Source: Fuerstiella sp. (GTDB lineage Bacteria; Planctomycetota; Planctomycetia; Planctomycetales; Planctomycetaceae). Taken from it: DNA of 46,444 bases. The position numbers and the translations under genes are program-made. The notes under the pieces were generated by a model. It did not search any database and was not told the DNA's origin. It saw nothing but the letters and a program-made list of their open reading frames with translations. Below are positions 1-8,001 of this stretch, piece by piece; position 1 is the first letter of the stretch, and the number at the start of each line of letters is the position of its first letter. The DNA lies in the NCBI GenBank assembly GCA_014238335.1, contig JABABI010000056.1, positions 1 through 46,444 of the forward strand, in the 5' to 3' direction.

Positions 1-2
1 TG

Positions 3-446
3 CCCAAGGCAGCCCCGCAAACCGCAACTCGGACCAAAAACTCACGGCCTCTACGCGGTCTTGTTCCCTGGCCCAAACTGTTCCAGAATCTGCGTTCATC
101 GTGTGAGACACAATGGCTTAAGGACGGTGAACGGGCTGATCTGGTCGCCAACTGGATCGGGCACAGCATAAAAGTGCAGAACGAGAATTACGTCCAGCAT
201 ACCGCTGAGGACATCGATGCGTTCAATGAGAAGGTGCCGTTTTCGGACGCCATAAAAAGTGGCACACCAGGTGGCACAGAACCGATGCGAACTGACGAAA
301 ACCCCAACGAATTTAGTGTGCCACTTTCTTCGACGCTGGTCGAAGAAAACGCTGTTGACCAATGTTTTTCCACGTCAGACGGCTCAAAAAGCATACCCCG
401 GGTGGGACTCGAACCCACACGCTCCTATCGGAACCCCAGATTTTAA
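3..446 (+). CDS. Tyrosine recombinase/integrase, C-terminal part (5' end outside window)
   Basis: The reading frame is open from the left edge and ends at TAA 444-446. The visible part carries the C-terminal half of a tyrosine recombinase active site. An Arg box reads FQNLRSSCETQWL, where planctomycete phage-type integrases carry the HxLR/RSS-type motif. It is followed by WIGHS (the GHS histidine box) and NYVQHT with the presumed nucleophilic Tyr. The tail after the Tyr is about 75 residues, longer than catalysis needs, and runs antisense through the 3' part of tRNA-Leu. The stop codon falls in the anticodon loop. Known biology: integrases at the end of an integrated element often lie beside the tRNA used as attachment site. 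Inference: the element lies to the left, outside the window, and its own sequence restores the 3' half of the tRNA. The first half of the protein is not visible, so its subfamily cannot be given. Confidence 0.8.
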   Translation, partial: PKAAPQTATRTKNSRPLRGLVPWPKLFQNLRSSCETQWLKDGERADLVANWIGHSIKVQNENYVQHTAEDIDAFNEKVPFSDAIKSGTPGGTEPMRTDENPNEFSVPLSSTLVEENAVDQCFSTSDGSKSIPRVGLEPTRSYRNPRF

Positions 447-479
447 GTCTGGTGCGTCTGCCAATTCCGCCACCAGGGC
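394..479 (-). tRNA. tRNA-Leu (anticodon UAA)
   Basis: Read on the minus strand, an 86-nt cloverleaf forms. The acceptor stem GCCCTGG pairs with CCGGGGT with two G-U pairs, and the discriminator is A. The anticodon stem is CCAGA/TCTGG with loop CTTAAAA, giving anticodon TAA at 445-443. A long variable arm typical of class II tRNA (Leu/Ser) follows, then the T arm GTGGG-TTCGAGT-CCCAC. The D arm has the Leu-like GGCGGAATTGGCAGACGC pattern. The 3' CCA is not encoded. The gene is the probable attachment site for the left integrase, whose coding sequence overlaps its 3' half antisense. Confidence 0.96.
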
Positions 480-578
480 TCAGTAACACATACGTTGACG
501 AAACGCTGTCTTGGATGCCCGGTCCGGAGACACTAGGGTGTCTATAGGGTGCCAATACTCGCGAAGTCGGACGGTATC

Positions 579-1585
579 CTATCCGGATTTCGGATCATTT
601 CCAGATACCTTGAGCTGCAGTACCTCCGGCAAAAAAACGTCCGGCCGTTCGGTCATCACTTTTGCGTAATTGATGTACCCCTGAGTCGTCGTGAAGGCAC
701 TGTGTTTCATCAGTCGCTGAAGCTGCATCGGACTCAGCTTCCCAGCGTTGTATGTGGCAAACGACCGCTTGAAGTCATGGAATCCATAGACATGGCAGGC
801 GTCAGTGTGTTCGTGTTTTTCTTCGCAGTTCAGGTGGATTCCTGCGTGTCCCTGAAGCTCTGCGAACGGGACGTACAGCGTTCGCCGGGACTTCGACCAG
901 TTCAGCGGCCGCTCCTGAAAACTCTGCCACAGCGGCCGCAACAAATCGACGACCGATTCAGGAATGAAAATTAGTTCATCACGTTTACCCTTGGAATCGT
1001 CCCATCGAGAAACAACCTGACAGGTCTTGAAATCGACATCATCGCGCCGCAGATTCAGGATCTCATTGATTCGCCAGCCGGTCACGAACGCGAACGCTAT
1101 CAACGCTCGCCAATAGTCGCAGGCAGTCACGTTCGGTACATCAGGTTCTGTCATCTTGTCGGCGGCGGCAAACATGGCCGCGAAATGCTCTGCTGTCACG
1201 TGCCGCTTGATTCTTGCCGGAGTCCTCAGCATCGTGATTTTTGGCATTTTCTCAAGCTGGCCCCACTCTACGGCAACGGTGAGTACCAACTTCAGGTTCC
1301 GCAGGTCCAGATTGATAGTCGCCGGAGAGACCTTGCTGCCCCTTTTGACGCCACGGTCATGTGAGCGTTTGCCCACGAAGTCATTGATAAACTTGGATGT
1401 TAACTGCGAAACCGAGCGGGGGTGCATGTGCCTCTCGAACCACTCGATCGACCTACGGACTGCATCGCCGTGAGAGCCTGACTTGCGTCGTAACTCAACC
1501 CGCTTGTATTCGGTGCTCGCCGGTCGGCCTCAAACTCTGCGTCTGACTTACGCTGCTTGTTTTCCTTGGTGCATGTACGCGGCAT
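579..1585 (-). pseudogene. Tyrosine recombinase/integrase with a frameshift near its N-terminus
   Basis: An ATG at 1585 with a good ribosome site (AGGAG, 8 nt upstream) opens a frame beginning MPRTCTKENKQRKSDAEFEA. The rest of the protein continues in another frame from about 1525 (ASTEYKRVELRRKSGSHG, then SIEWFERHMHPRSVSQL). Total length is 3n+2, so one lost base around 1519-1526 would explain it; restoring it gives about 335 residues, normal for the family. The remainder is intact: a helical core-binding domain, then the catalytic Arg in GWRINEILNLRRDD, Lys in KGKRDEL, HDFKRSF (HxxR), LMKHS and the nucleophile Tyr in YINY. The gene ends 99 bp from the tRNA-Leu, on the opposite side from the other recombinase. 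It could be a true pseudogene, an assembly error, or a truncated active protein from the internal ATG at 1427 (282 residues). I see no slippery heptamer supporting programmed frameshifting. Confidence 0.8.
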
Positions 1586-1788
1586 CTGACGGCTCCTGTC
1601 GATAGAGAGGGAGAATGCGCGCAGACTGGTTTTGCAGCGTGAAGCGATTGGGGAACGCAACCAGGGGAATGTGGTTGCGCAAGCAGTGACGGTTCGATAC
1701 TGTGAGCATCGTCGACATCAATCGTTAGGCTGTGTCTGCAGTCTACGAATGATGAGAGCTGGAAGGCAGCAAAGGTGTTCCTGACCTT

Positions 1789-1828
1789 ACCCCGATTTTA
1801 GTACCAACCTAAGTGAGAGAATCGGGGT
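1789..1828. repeat. Short inverted repeat (9-bp arms)
   Basis: The arm accccgatt at 1789-1797 is repeated in reverse complement as aatcggggt at 1820-1828, with a 22-nt loop. The repeat lies in the gene-poor stretch next to the integrase. It could be a stem-loop or the end of a decayed mobile element. No T-run follows, so a rho-independent terminator is less likely. Confidence 0.45.
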
Positions 1829-1883
1829 TCATGGGGCCGGTGTTCTTCTGGAGTGAGGCCGGAGGCCGGTCGGAAGAAGGACA

Positions 1884-1905
1884 CCGTGCGGCAAATGCCG
1901 CACGG
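1884..1905 (-). terminator. Strong hairpin downstream of the copper-binding protein gene (possible terminator)
   Basis: A perfect 9-bp stem, ccgtgcggc / gccgcacgg, closes a 4-nt AAAT loop. It lies about 105 bp beyond the stop of the minus-strand Cys-rich gene. Read on the minus strand it is followed by TGTCCTTCTT, which is T/C-rich but not a true U-run. A transcription terminator or RNA-stabilising hairpin is plausible. Confidence 0.4.
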
Positions 1906-2010
1906 TTCTGTTGCCGCTTCCTTATCGCGAACCGATGTCATGGCAGCTTTTTCGACGGAAAACCGGGATTTTGGCGCACGACGGCAGTGGTGACTCCGCA
2001 AACGAAGGCG

Positions 2011-2451
2011 CTACACCTGAGTGATCAGCGCTCGACAGCTGATGGCGCAATGTCTCGCAGCTGTCTCGCAGCAAGACACTTCCCTGATATTGAAGTTCAA
2101 GCAAAGAACGGCCAGCCGGTCACAGGCATCTGCACACGCCTGGCAAATCGCCGGAGCCAGAGGCCTCTGGCATCCCAGAAGCGTTGCCGCGACAGTACAA
2201 ATATCGCTGCAATCACGCGAAACTTCATGTAACGCGGAAAATTCAGCCTTTCCTTGGGCCACATTTTCAACGCACACCCGCGTGAGCACGGAGCAGGCCA
2301 CCGCACACTCCGTACACGCCTGTGCTGTCGTCATACCTTGATCACTTTTATCCCCATCAGACGCGGCAGCAGGTGCTGACGCGGCAGCTACCCGGTTGAG
2401 ACCTGCGACCATGGCCGCGGTAGACAGGATGACGTTGCGTCGATTGAGCAT
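2011..2451 (-). CDS. Tat-exported Cys-rich four-helix-bundle copper-binding protein (Csp1/DUF326-like)
   Basis: This 146-residue protein has an N-terminal twin-arginine-like signal (NRRNVIL, then an Ala-rich stretch to about residue 29). The mature part has 15 Cys at 46, 49, 53, 60, 81, 85, 94, 103, 106, 110, 117, 127, 128, 135 and 139. The recurring CxxCxxxC and CxxxC spacings put the thiols on one face of successive helices. This is the arrangement of the copper storage proteins (Csp) and the DUF326 family, in which a four-helix bundle holds many Cu(I) ions through Cys pairs. The Tat signal matches the exported Csp1 branch rather than cytosolic Csp3. No copper ATPase or regulator is beside it. 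The neighbouring divergent gene encodes an exported cytochrome, so a role in periplasmic copper buffering is inference. A perfect 10-bp palindrome, GTTCCGGAAC at 2488-2497, lies about 40 bp upstream of the start. Confidence 0.8.
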   Translation of the reverse strand: MLNRRNVILSTAAMVAGLNRVAAASAPAAASDGDKSDQGMTTAQACTECAVACSVLTRVCVENVAQGKAEFSALHEVSRDCSDICTVAATLLGCQRPLAPAICQACADACDRLAVLCLNFNIREVSCCETAARHCAISCRALITQV

Positions 2452-2695
2452 TTTTCAGATTCCGCGAAACCATAGAAACATTCATACGTTCCGGAACAGG
2501 CCCGGCGTGACATCTTTTAGCAACGGCGCTCATGAAGGCCAAGCCGGATGTCGTGGTCGTGGGCCGGAATCCGGGGCCCATCCGATGCTGAACTTCAAAC
2601 CGGGGACTTTTCCGAGCGTAACGCTGCAGATTTGGGCTCGTTTGGTTACGATGATGGAGGAGTGTTTCTTAAGAATTTTACGCGGATGTTGTCTC

Positions 2696-5473
2696 ATGAG
2701 AAGTCCCCGGTTCTGCAGAACGGTAATGCTTTCCATCGTTTTTGCCTTCGGTGCATGTGCGACGTCGATCGCTCAAACACCTGTGGAGCCGCTGATTCAG
2801 AAGTACTGTCTGGGCTGCCATAACCAGACTGACCGTAAGGCGGGACTTTCGCTTCAAACTCGGGAGGAACTGCTGAAGGGCGGCGACGACGGACCCGTGC
2901 TGGGCGCTGACTTTGCTAAGAGTCGTCTGCTGGCCGTTCTGAATACAGATTCCGATACCATCATGCCACCGGAAGATGAGCCGCAGCCAACCAACCTGGA
3001 ACGCGAGCGATTGCGCAACTGGGTGCTGGAGGGCGCAAAGATGAAACCAATCGCAGTTGGCAATCCAACCGTACCGACGATAAAACCCTTCCAAAAGGCT
3101 CGCCAGCCACTGCTGTCCAGTGCGACAATCAATCAGGACGGTGCACTGGTTCTCGGTGGTCGCGGCCATGTGACGGCAATCGACACGGACGGCAGCACGT
3201 TGTGGCGTACAGAAGCGGGCATCGTCAACGTACTCAGCCTGTCGGCCGTCGCGGCAAAACGCTGGGTCGTCGCCGCAACGGGAACGCCTGGAGCGTTGGG
3301 GAAGGCGATTGTCCTGGATGCGACGGATGGAAAACTTCTGCATGAGTTTGGCGGACACACGGACGCGATCTATGCAGCTGCGGTTGATGGCGACGGGAAA
3401 GTACTGGCAACCGCTGGTTATGACCGACGTATCGTTTTGCACGATGTAGCCACGGGCCGTGTCATTCGTGTACTTCAGGGGCATAACGGCAGCATCTTTT
3501 CTTTGAGCTTCGATCCGTCAGGAAATGTTCTGTGCAGTGCGAGCGCTGATGGTACGGTGAAGGTCTGGAGTGTGGCCACGGGGCAGCGGCTGGATACTTT
3601 GAGTCAGCCTCAGGCGGAGCAGTATACAGTCATCGTCAGTCCGGACGGACAACGGATTTTCGCAGCCGGCGCAGACAACCGCATCCGAATCTGGAAGCTG
3701 CTGTCACTTATGAAGCCCCGGATCAACCCGTTGGTAGTGTCACGTTTCGCACACGAACAGGCGATCTCGCGCATCGCACTTTCCGCCGACGGCCAGCTGC
3801 TTGCCAGCAGCGCCGAGGACGGAAGCCTGCGTATCTGGCGAGCGTTTCCGTTGCAGCCGCTGCAGACAATGCCACAACAGCCATCCCACGTAACGTCGCT
3901 GTCATTCGTTGGCAACAAGCAGATTTTCGTAACGCGGATCGACGGAACAAGTGAACAGATCGCTATCAATGCTGTTGGTGACTCCGCCGCATCTGCCACA
4001 TCCCCTGCGTCTGCCGCAACGACTGCCGAGCCGGCTACCGCAGAAGAAGCCAGGGTGCTGAACGAGATCGTGGAGTCAGACAACAACGATGAACCTGCCA
4101 GCAGCCAGACAGCCGTCCTGCCTTTCAGAGTTGCAGGCGTGATCAAGCCAGATGGCGGGAACGACCGAGACGCAGATTGCTATCGTTTTACCGCTTCTGC
4201 AGGGCAGCAGCTCGTGCTGGAGGTTTCCGCTGAGGGCGACAACCCGCCGCTGGACTCACGGATTGAAGTGCTGACGCAGAATGGTGAGCCGATCATTCGG
4301 ACAGTGTTGCAGGCTGTCCGAGATTCGTACTTTACTTTTCGGGGCAAGGATTCGGACACCATCGACGACTTTCGGGTCTTTAACTGGCAGGAAATGGAGT
4401 TGAATGAATACCTTTATTCTGACGGTGAGGTGGTGAAACTGTGGCTTTATCCGCGCGGTCCCGATTCCGGCTTTAAAGTCTACCCAGGCTTCGGCAAACG
4501 TTTCACTTACTTCGGTACAACACCGATTTCGCACGCCTTGCAGGCGCCGTGCTTTGTCGTCGTTCCGCGGGCGCCGGGCGAGGCACTGACGCCCAACGGA
4601 CTGCCGACATTTCCAGTGTACTATCAAAACGACGACGACCCTCGTCGAGCACTGGGCCGGAATGCGCGGCTTACGTTTACAGCCCCGGGCGACGATGACT
4701 ACGTGGTTCGCGTGACCGATTCGCGGGGATTCAGCGGCAAAGATTTCGGGTATACGCTGACCGTTCGTCCACCCAGGCCGCGGTACGAAGTATCCGTCAG
4801 CACGAAGAAAATCAGTGTCGCACCAGGCACCGGGACTGAAATCGTCTTTACGGCAAAACGAATAGACGAATACGACGGTCCCATTCCCGTGAACATCTCG
4901 GGACTGCCCCCCGGTTTTGGCTTCTCCGGGCCGCTGGTGATTCAGAGTGAGCAGTTTAAGACGTCGGGTACGCTGTATGCCACGGAGGCTGCAGTCGTCC
5001 CAACGGCACAGCAGCTGGACGGGATTGAAATTACAGCCGGTGAATTGCAACTGGGAAAGCTGGAAGAGTTAAAGCTGACGAAGGACCCTAAATTGCGTTT
5101 TCGCATCGAAGCTGACTCATCAGGAACCGTCGCTTCATCCGAACCCCTTGTGCTGCAAATTCGACCCGGCCAGACGATTCGGGCGATGTTGCGTGTGGAG
5201 CGATTGAAGCACGATGGCGTGCTTTCGTTTGGCAAGGAAGAGTCCGGCCGAAACCTTCCGCATGGCGTGTTTGTGGATAACATCGGACTGAACGGATTGC
5301 TGCTGCTGGCGGGGCAGTCCGATCGGGAATTCTTCATCACGGCAGCGAAATGGGTGCAGCCGATGCGGCGTACATTTTTTCTAAAGTCGAACATCGACGG
5401 AATCACGTCACTGCCCGTGACGCTGGAAGTTGTGGAGGACGCGGACGCCGTCCGGACAGCCAGCATGGATTGA
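2696..5473 (+). CDS. Exported cytochrome c (PSCyt1-like)-WD40 propeller protein
   Basis: This protein has 925 residues from the ATG at 2696. The frame is open further upstream, but only this start puts a signal peptide (residues 1-27, hydrophobic LSIVFAFGACA) at the N-terminus. Next comes a planctomycete-type cytochrome domain: heme motif CLGCH at 38-42, the KAGLSLQTREELLKGG signature and MPPEDEP carrying the likely axial Met. Then follow WD40 repeats with GHTDAIYA, GHNGSIFSLSF, DGTVKVWS, DNRIRIWK and DGSLRIWR. The second half is beta-rich and has a pre-peptidase-like (PPC) segment beginning DADCYRFTASAGQQLVLEV. It is probably periplasmic or surface-located, with the propeller binding a partner and the heme transferring electrons. 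The substrate is unknown. The gene is divergent from the copper-binding protein gene across about 245 bp and converges on recG. The family is common in planctomycetes but its function is not established. Confidence 0.85.
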   Translation: MRSPRFCRTVMLSIVFAFGACATSIAQTPVEPLIQKYCLGCHNQTDRKAGLSLQTREELLKGGDDGPVLGADFAKSRLLAVLNTDSDTIMPPEDEPQPTNLERERLRNWVLEGAKMKPIAVGNPTVPTIKPFQKARQPLLSSATINQDGALVLGGRGHVTAIDTDGSTLWRTEAGIVNVLSLSAVAAKRWVVAATGTPGALGKAIVLDATDGKLLHEFGGHTDAIYAAAVDGDGKVLATAGYDRRIVLHDVATGRVIRVLQGHNGSIFSLSFDPSGNVLCSASADGTVKVWSVATGQRLDTLSQPQAEQYTVIVSPDGQRIFAAGADNRIRIWKLLSLMKPRINPLVVSRFAHEQAISRIALSADGQLLASSAEDGSLRIWRAFPLQPLQTMPQQPSHVTSLSFVGNKQIFVTRIDGTSEQIAINAVGDSAASATSPASAATTAEPATAEEARVLNEIVESDNNDEPASSQTAVLPFRVAGVIKPDGGNDRDADCYRFTASAGQQLVLEVSAEGDNPPLDSRIEVLTQNGEPIIRTVLQAVRDSYFTFRGKDSDTIDDFRVFNWQEMELNEYLYSDGEVVKLWLYPRGPDSGFKVYPGFGKRFTYFGTTPISHALQAPCFVVVPRAPGEALTPNGLPTFPVYYQNDDDPRRALGRNARLTFTAPGDDDYVVRVTDSRGFSGKDFGYTLTVRPPRPRYEVSVSTKKISVAPGTGTEIVFTAKRIDEYDGPIPVNISGLPPGFGFSGPLVIQSEQFKTSGTLYATEAAVVPTAQQLDGIEITAGELQLGKLEELKLTKDPKLRFRIEADSSGTVASSEPLVLQIRPGQTIRAMLRVERLKHDGVLSFGKEESGRNLPHGVFVDNIGLNGLLLLAGQSDREFFITAAKWVQPMRRTFFLKSNIDGITSLPVTLEVVEDADAVRTASMD

Positions 5474-5571
5474 TCCGGGCCGGCACATGCGGTGTGTGGT
5501 CTGGGGCGTCAGTCAAATCGGGAAGCGTTGCCCTCGCGGTTCAACGAGCGTCAGTCAGACAGGACTGCGTG

Positions 5572-7818
5572 CTATCCGGTCTGTGGCAGATCCAGGACGT
5601 GAGCGAAACGTTTCAGCACAATGTTCCTGAGCGATTGGTACTCCGGTGAATCAAAGTCTCCCGTCCGCACAAGATCATGTGCCATACGTCGAGCCGTCTG
5701 TAGTATCTGAATATCACGAATCGGATTCGCCACTCGCAGAGGTAGTGCACCGCTCTGACGTGTGCCCAGCACATCGCCCGGGCCGCGTAGTTCGGCGTCC
5801 TTTTCCGCAAGCTCGAATCCGTCGGACGACTGTTCCATGGCTTGCAACCGCTGATTGGCCTCCGGCGTGTCCGCGTCTGAAATTAAAAAACAGTAGCCCT
5901 GAAAGCTGCCTCGACAGATGCGGCCTCTGAGCTGATGCAGTTGAGCCAGACCAAATCGTTCGGCCTGCTGCACAAGCATGATCGTCGCGTTGGGCACATC
6001 GACGCCGACCTCAATGACAGTCGTACTGACGAGCACCTCAATCTCGTGATTCCGAAAGCGACCCATGACGTCGTGTCGCGTGTCGCGATCCATCCGACCA
6101 TGCAGTAAGCCAACGGTAATGCCGTTCAGTTGCGCTTGCTGCAGGTTTTGAAAAACGGTCTCTGCAGCCGCGTCGTCATCGTCGTCCTGCCCTTCCACTC
6201 GAGGACAAACAACAAATGCCTGTCTGCCCTTTGCGACCTGCTGTCGCACGAATTCCCACGCCCGGGCCTGTTGTTCGACCGTTTCCACGCGACTTGTAAC
6301 AACATTCTGGCGTCCTGGCGGAAGTTCGCGCATCGTGGAGACGTCCAGATCTCCAAATCGCGTCAGACACAGGCTGCGGGGAATAGGCGTTGCCGTCATC
6401 ACCAGAACATGGGGTTGTCGTGGTGGAGCGGACACAGGCCGAGTTTCAGCGTTGGCTGCCAGTTCGTGCTGTTGCCCCGTTGGTGCGGCGGAATCGGCCG
6501 TGCCGGGGACGTGGGCCGAGTCTCCGTCGGTCGGCTTATCGTCGACCGACCCAAAGGCCGCACGCTGGCGCACGCCGAAACGATGCTGCTCGTCGATCAC
6601 CGCCAATGCGAGATTTCGAAAGCGCACCGATTCCTGAATGACCGCCTGTGTCCCGACCACAATCTGGCAGTCACCGACTGCGATGTCGGACAACAGCTGG
6701 CGACGCTCAGCCGCCGGAAGGCCACCGACCAGAAACCCACGTTTGACGCGGCTTTGTCGCAGCAGGTGTTCGAATGTCAGCCAGTGTTGTGTGGCCAGCA
6801 CTTCCGTGGGCGCCATAAGGACGGCCTGACATCCGGCTGCCACGGCGGACAGCATTGCGTAAACCGCAATGGCCGTTTTTCCGGCGCCGACGTCTGCCTG
6901 CAACAGCCGATGCATTGGCTGCTCTTTGGCCAGGTCTTTGGCCAGTTCTTTGACAGTCTGATCCTGTCCACTGGTGAAACGGAATTCGAACAAGCGGCGA
7001 ATACGCGCGTCTATCTTCGCCGTCACGGCGATGGGCCAGGCCTTCGAATTCGTGCCCCAGATTCGCCGCCGCAACGCGAGGCCCAGTTGAAATTCGAACA
7101 AGTCGTCCAGAATCACTCGGTGCCGCGCTGTCTCAAACTGCTCCTTTGAGTCCGGAGTGTGCAGCCAATGCAATGCGGTTGGCAGATGCGGGAGTTTGTG
7201 ATGACTTCGATAGTACTCCGGTAGCGGGTCCTGAACACTCTCGGCAAAGCCATCAACGACGGATCGCGTCATGCGCCGCATGTCGTCCATCTTGATCCCC
7301 TCCGTCAGGGGATATCGAGGCAGAACTCCTACGGCATTCTCGATGTCGGCTGCTTCATCTTCGGTCGAAAGCCAGTGAATACGCGGATTGGAGAACTCCC
7401 ACCTTCCGGACGCGCGTTTTGGTTTCCCGCTAAAAACGACATGGTCTTCATCACGAAACTTCTTCAGCATCCACGGTTGATTAAACCACGTACCTCGAAC
7501 AAAGTGGCCTTCGCAGTCCAGTAGAATGCCGACAAGTGTTCGCCCTTTGCTCAGATTACGAATGTCTCGGTCCACGACGCGACCATGCACCGACTGCTCC
7601 ACTTCCTTTTCCAGATGCGTTGCCGGCCGCATGTCGGTAAAGTCGTTGACGCTGTGTGGCAAGTGCAACAGCAGATCGAGAGCCGTTTTGATACCCAGTT
7701 TCGCCAGCAGCGCAGCTCGCTGCGGGCCGACGCCCGCTACAAACTGCACGGGCGTTTGCAACGGATCCTCAACAATGTTGTGATGCGGGTTTTCAGTAGA
7801 ATCGGTCATCTCATCCAT
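5572..7818 (-). CDS. recG: ATP-dependent DNA helicase RecG
   Basis: RecG remodels stalled replication forks and branch-migrates Holliday junctions. The 748-residue protein has the N-terminal wedge/OB region (about 25-230). The superfamily 2 motor follows: Walker A ADVGAGKT at 308-315, APTEVLATQHW, motif II DEQHRFG at 409-415, motif III TATPIP at 475-480, and the C-terminal TTVIEVGVDVPNA and QLHQLRGRICRG motifs. Length exceeds the usual 690-700 residues because of a roughly 44-residue, Pro/Ala/Asp-rich insertion (about 424-467) between motifs II and III. The start is ambiguous: the ATG at 7818 has no clear ribosome site, while the one at 7809 has GGATGAG directly before it. The gene is divergent from the dehydrogenase gene and apparently monocistronic. 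Confidence 0.96.
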   Translation of the reverse strand: MDEMTDSTENPHHNIVEDPLQTPVQFVAGVGPQRAALLAKLGIKTALDLLLHLPHSVNDFTDMRPATHLEKEVEQSVHGRVVDRDIRNLSKGRTLVGILLDCEGHFVRGTWFNQPWMLKKFRDEDHVVFSGKPKRASGRWEFSNPRIHWLSTEDEAADIENAVGVLPRYPLTEGIKMDDMRRMTRSVVDGFAESVQDPLPEYYRSHHKLPHLPTALHWLHTPDSKEQFETARHRVILDDLFEFQLGLALRRRIWGTNSKAWPIAVTAKIDARIRRLFEFRFTSGQDQTVKELAKDLAKEQPMHRLLQADVGAGKTAIAVYAMLSAVAAGCQAVLMAPTEVLATQHWLTFEHLLRQSRVKRGFLVGGLPAAERRQLLSDIAVGDCQIVVGTQAVIQESVRFRNLALAVIDEQHRFGVRQRAAFGSVDDKPTDGDSAHVPGTADSAAPTGQQHELAANAETRPVSAPPRQPHVLVMTATPIPRSLCLTRFGDLDVSTMRELPPGRQNVVTSRVETVEQQARAWEFVRQQVAKGRQAFVVCPRVEGQDDDDDAAAETVFQNLQQAQLNGITVGLLHGRMDRDTRHDVMGRFRNHEIEVLVSTTVIEVGVDVPNATIMLVQQAERFGLAQLHQLRGRICRGSFQGYCFLISDADTPEANQRLQAMEQSSDGFELAEKDAELRGPGDVLGTRQSGALPLRVANPIRDIQILQTARRMAHDLVRTGDFDSPEYQSLRNIVLKRFAHVLDLPQTG

Positions 7819-8001
7819 CTACGGCAAGGAAGCGTGTGGTCCGGACATTACCGCACAGACGGTCTCCGGGAAAGTTTCGCCGGACAACTACAGCGCTTTA
7901 CGCCCAGTTGTGGCCGCGTCGGCGGTGTTTTGATTTGCGAGAGACGATGTCCGGCGAGCCCGGTGATCACATTTTTTGAAAAACGACTCTGAGGGGGAAG
8001 T

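Larger units (their letters stand above)
1586..2010. other. Gene-poor stretch between integrase and copper-binding protein
   Basis: No open frame here has a recognisable product or a convincing ribosome site. The stretch holds two inverted repeats, listed separately at 1789-1828 and 1884-1905. A frame on the minus strand (1798-2001) is open but resembles no family I know. The stretch may be the end of an integrated element or debris from an older insertion, but no terminal inverted repeats of a complete insertion sequence could be paired. Confidence 0.5.

Noticed and set aside
362..547. 61-residue plus-strand frame with PGGTRTHTLLSEPQ
   Set aside because: It is the antisense translation of the tRNA-Leu, a well-known false gene.
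1798..2001. 67-residue minus-strand frame in the gap next to the integrase
   Set aside because: No family resemblance, no ribosome site and a hairpin (1884-1905) runs through it.
2396..2695. N-terminal extension of the cytochrome-WD40 frame up to 2396
   Set aside because: It overlaps the divergent copper-protein gene start and has no signal peptide; the start at 2696 gives one.
6130..7149. 339-residue plus-strand frame
   Set aside because: It lies wholly antisense to recG, whose motifs are clear; a codon-bias shadow.
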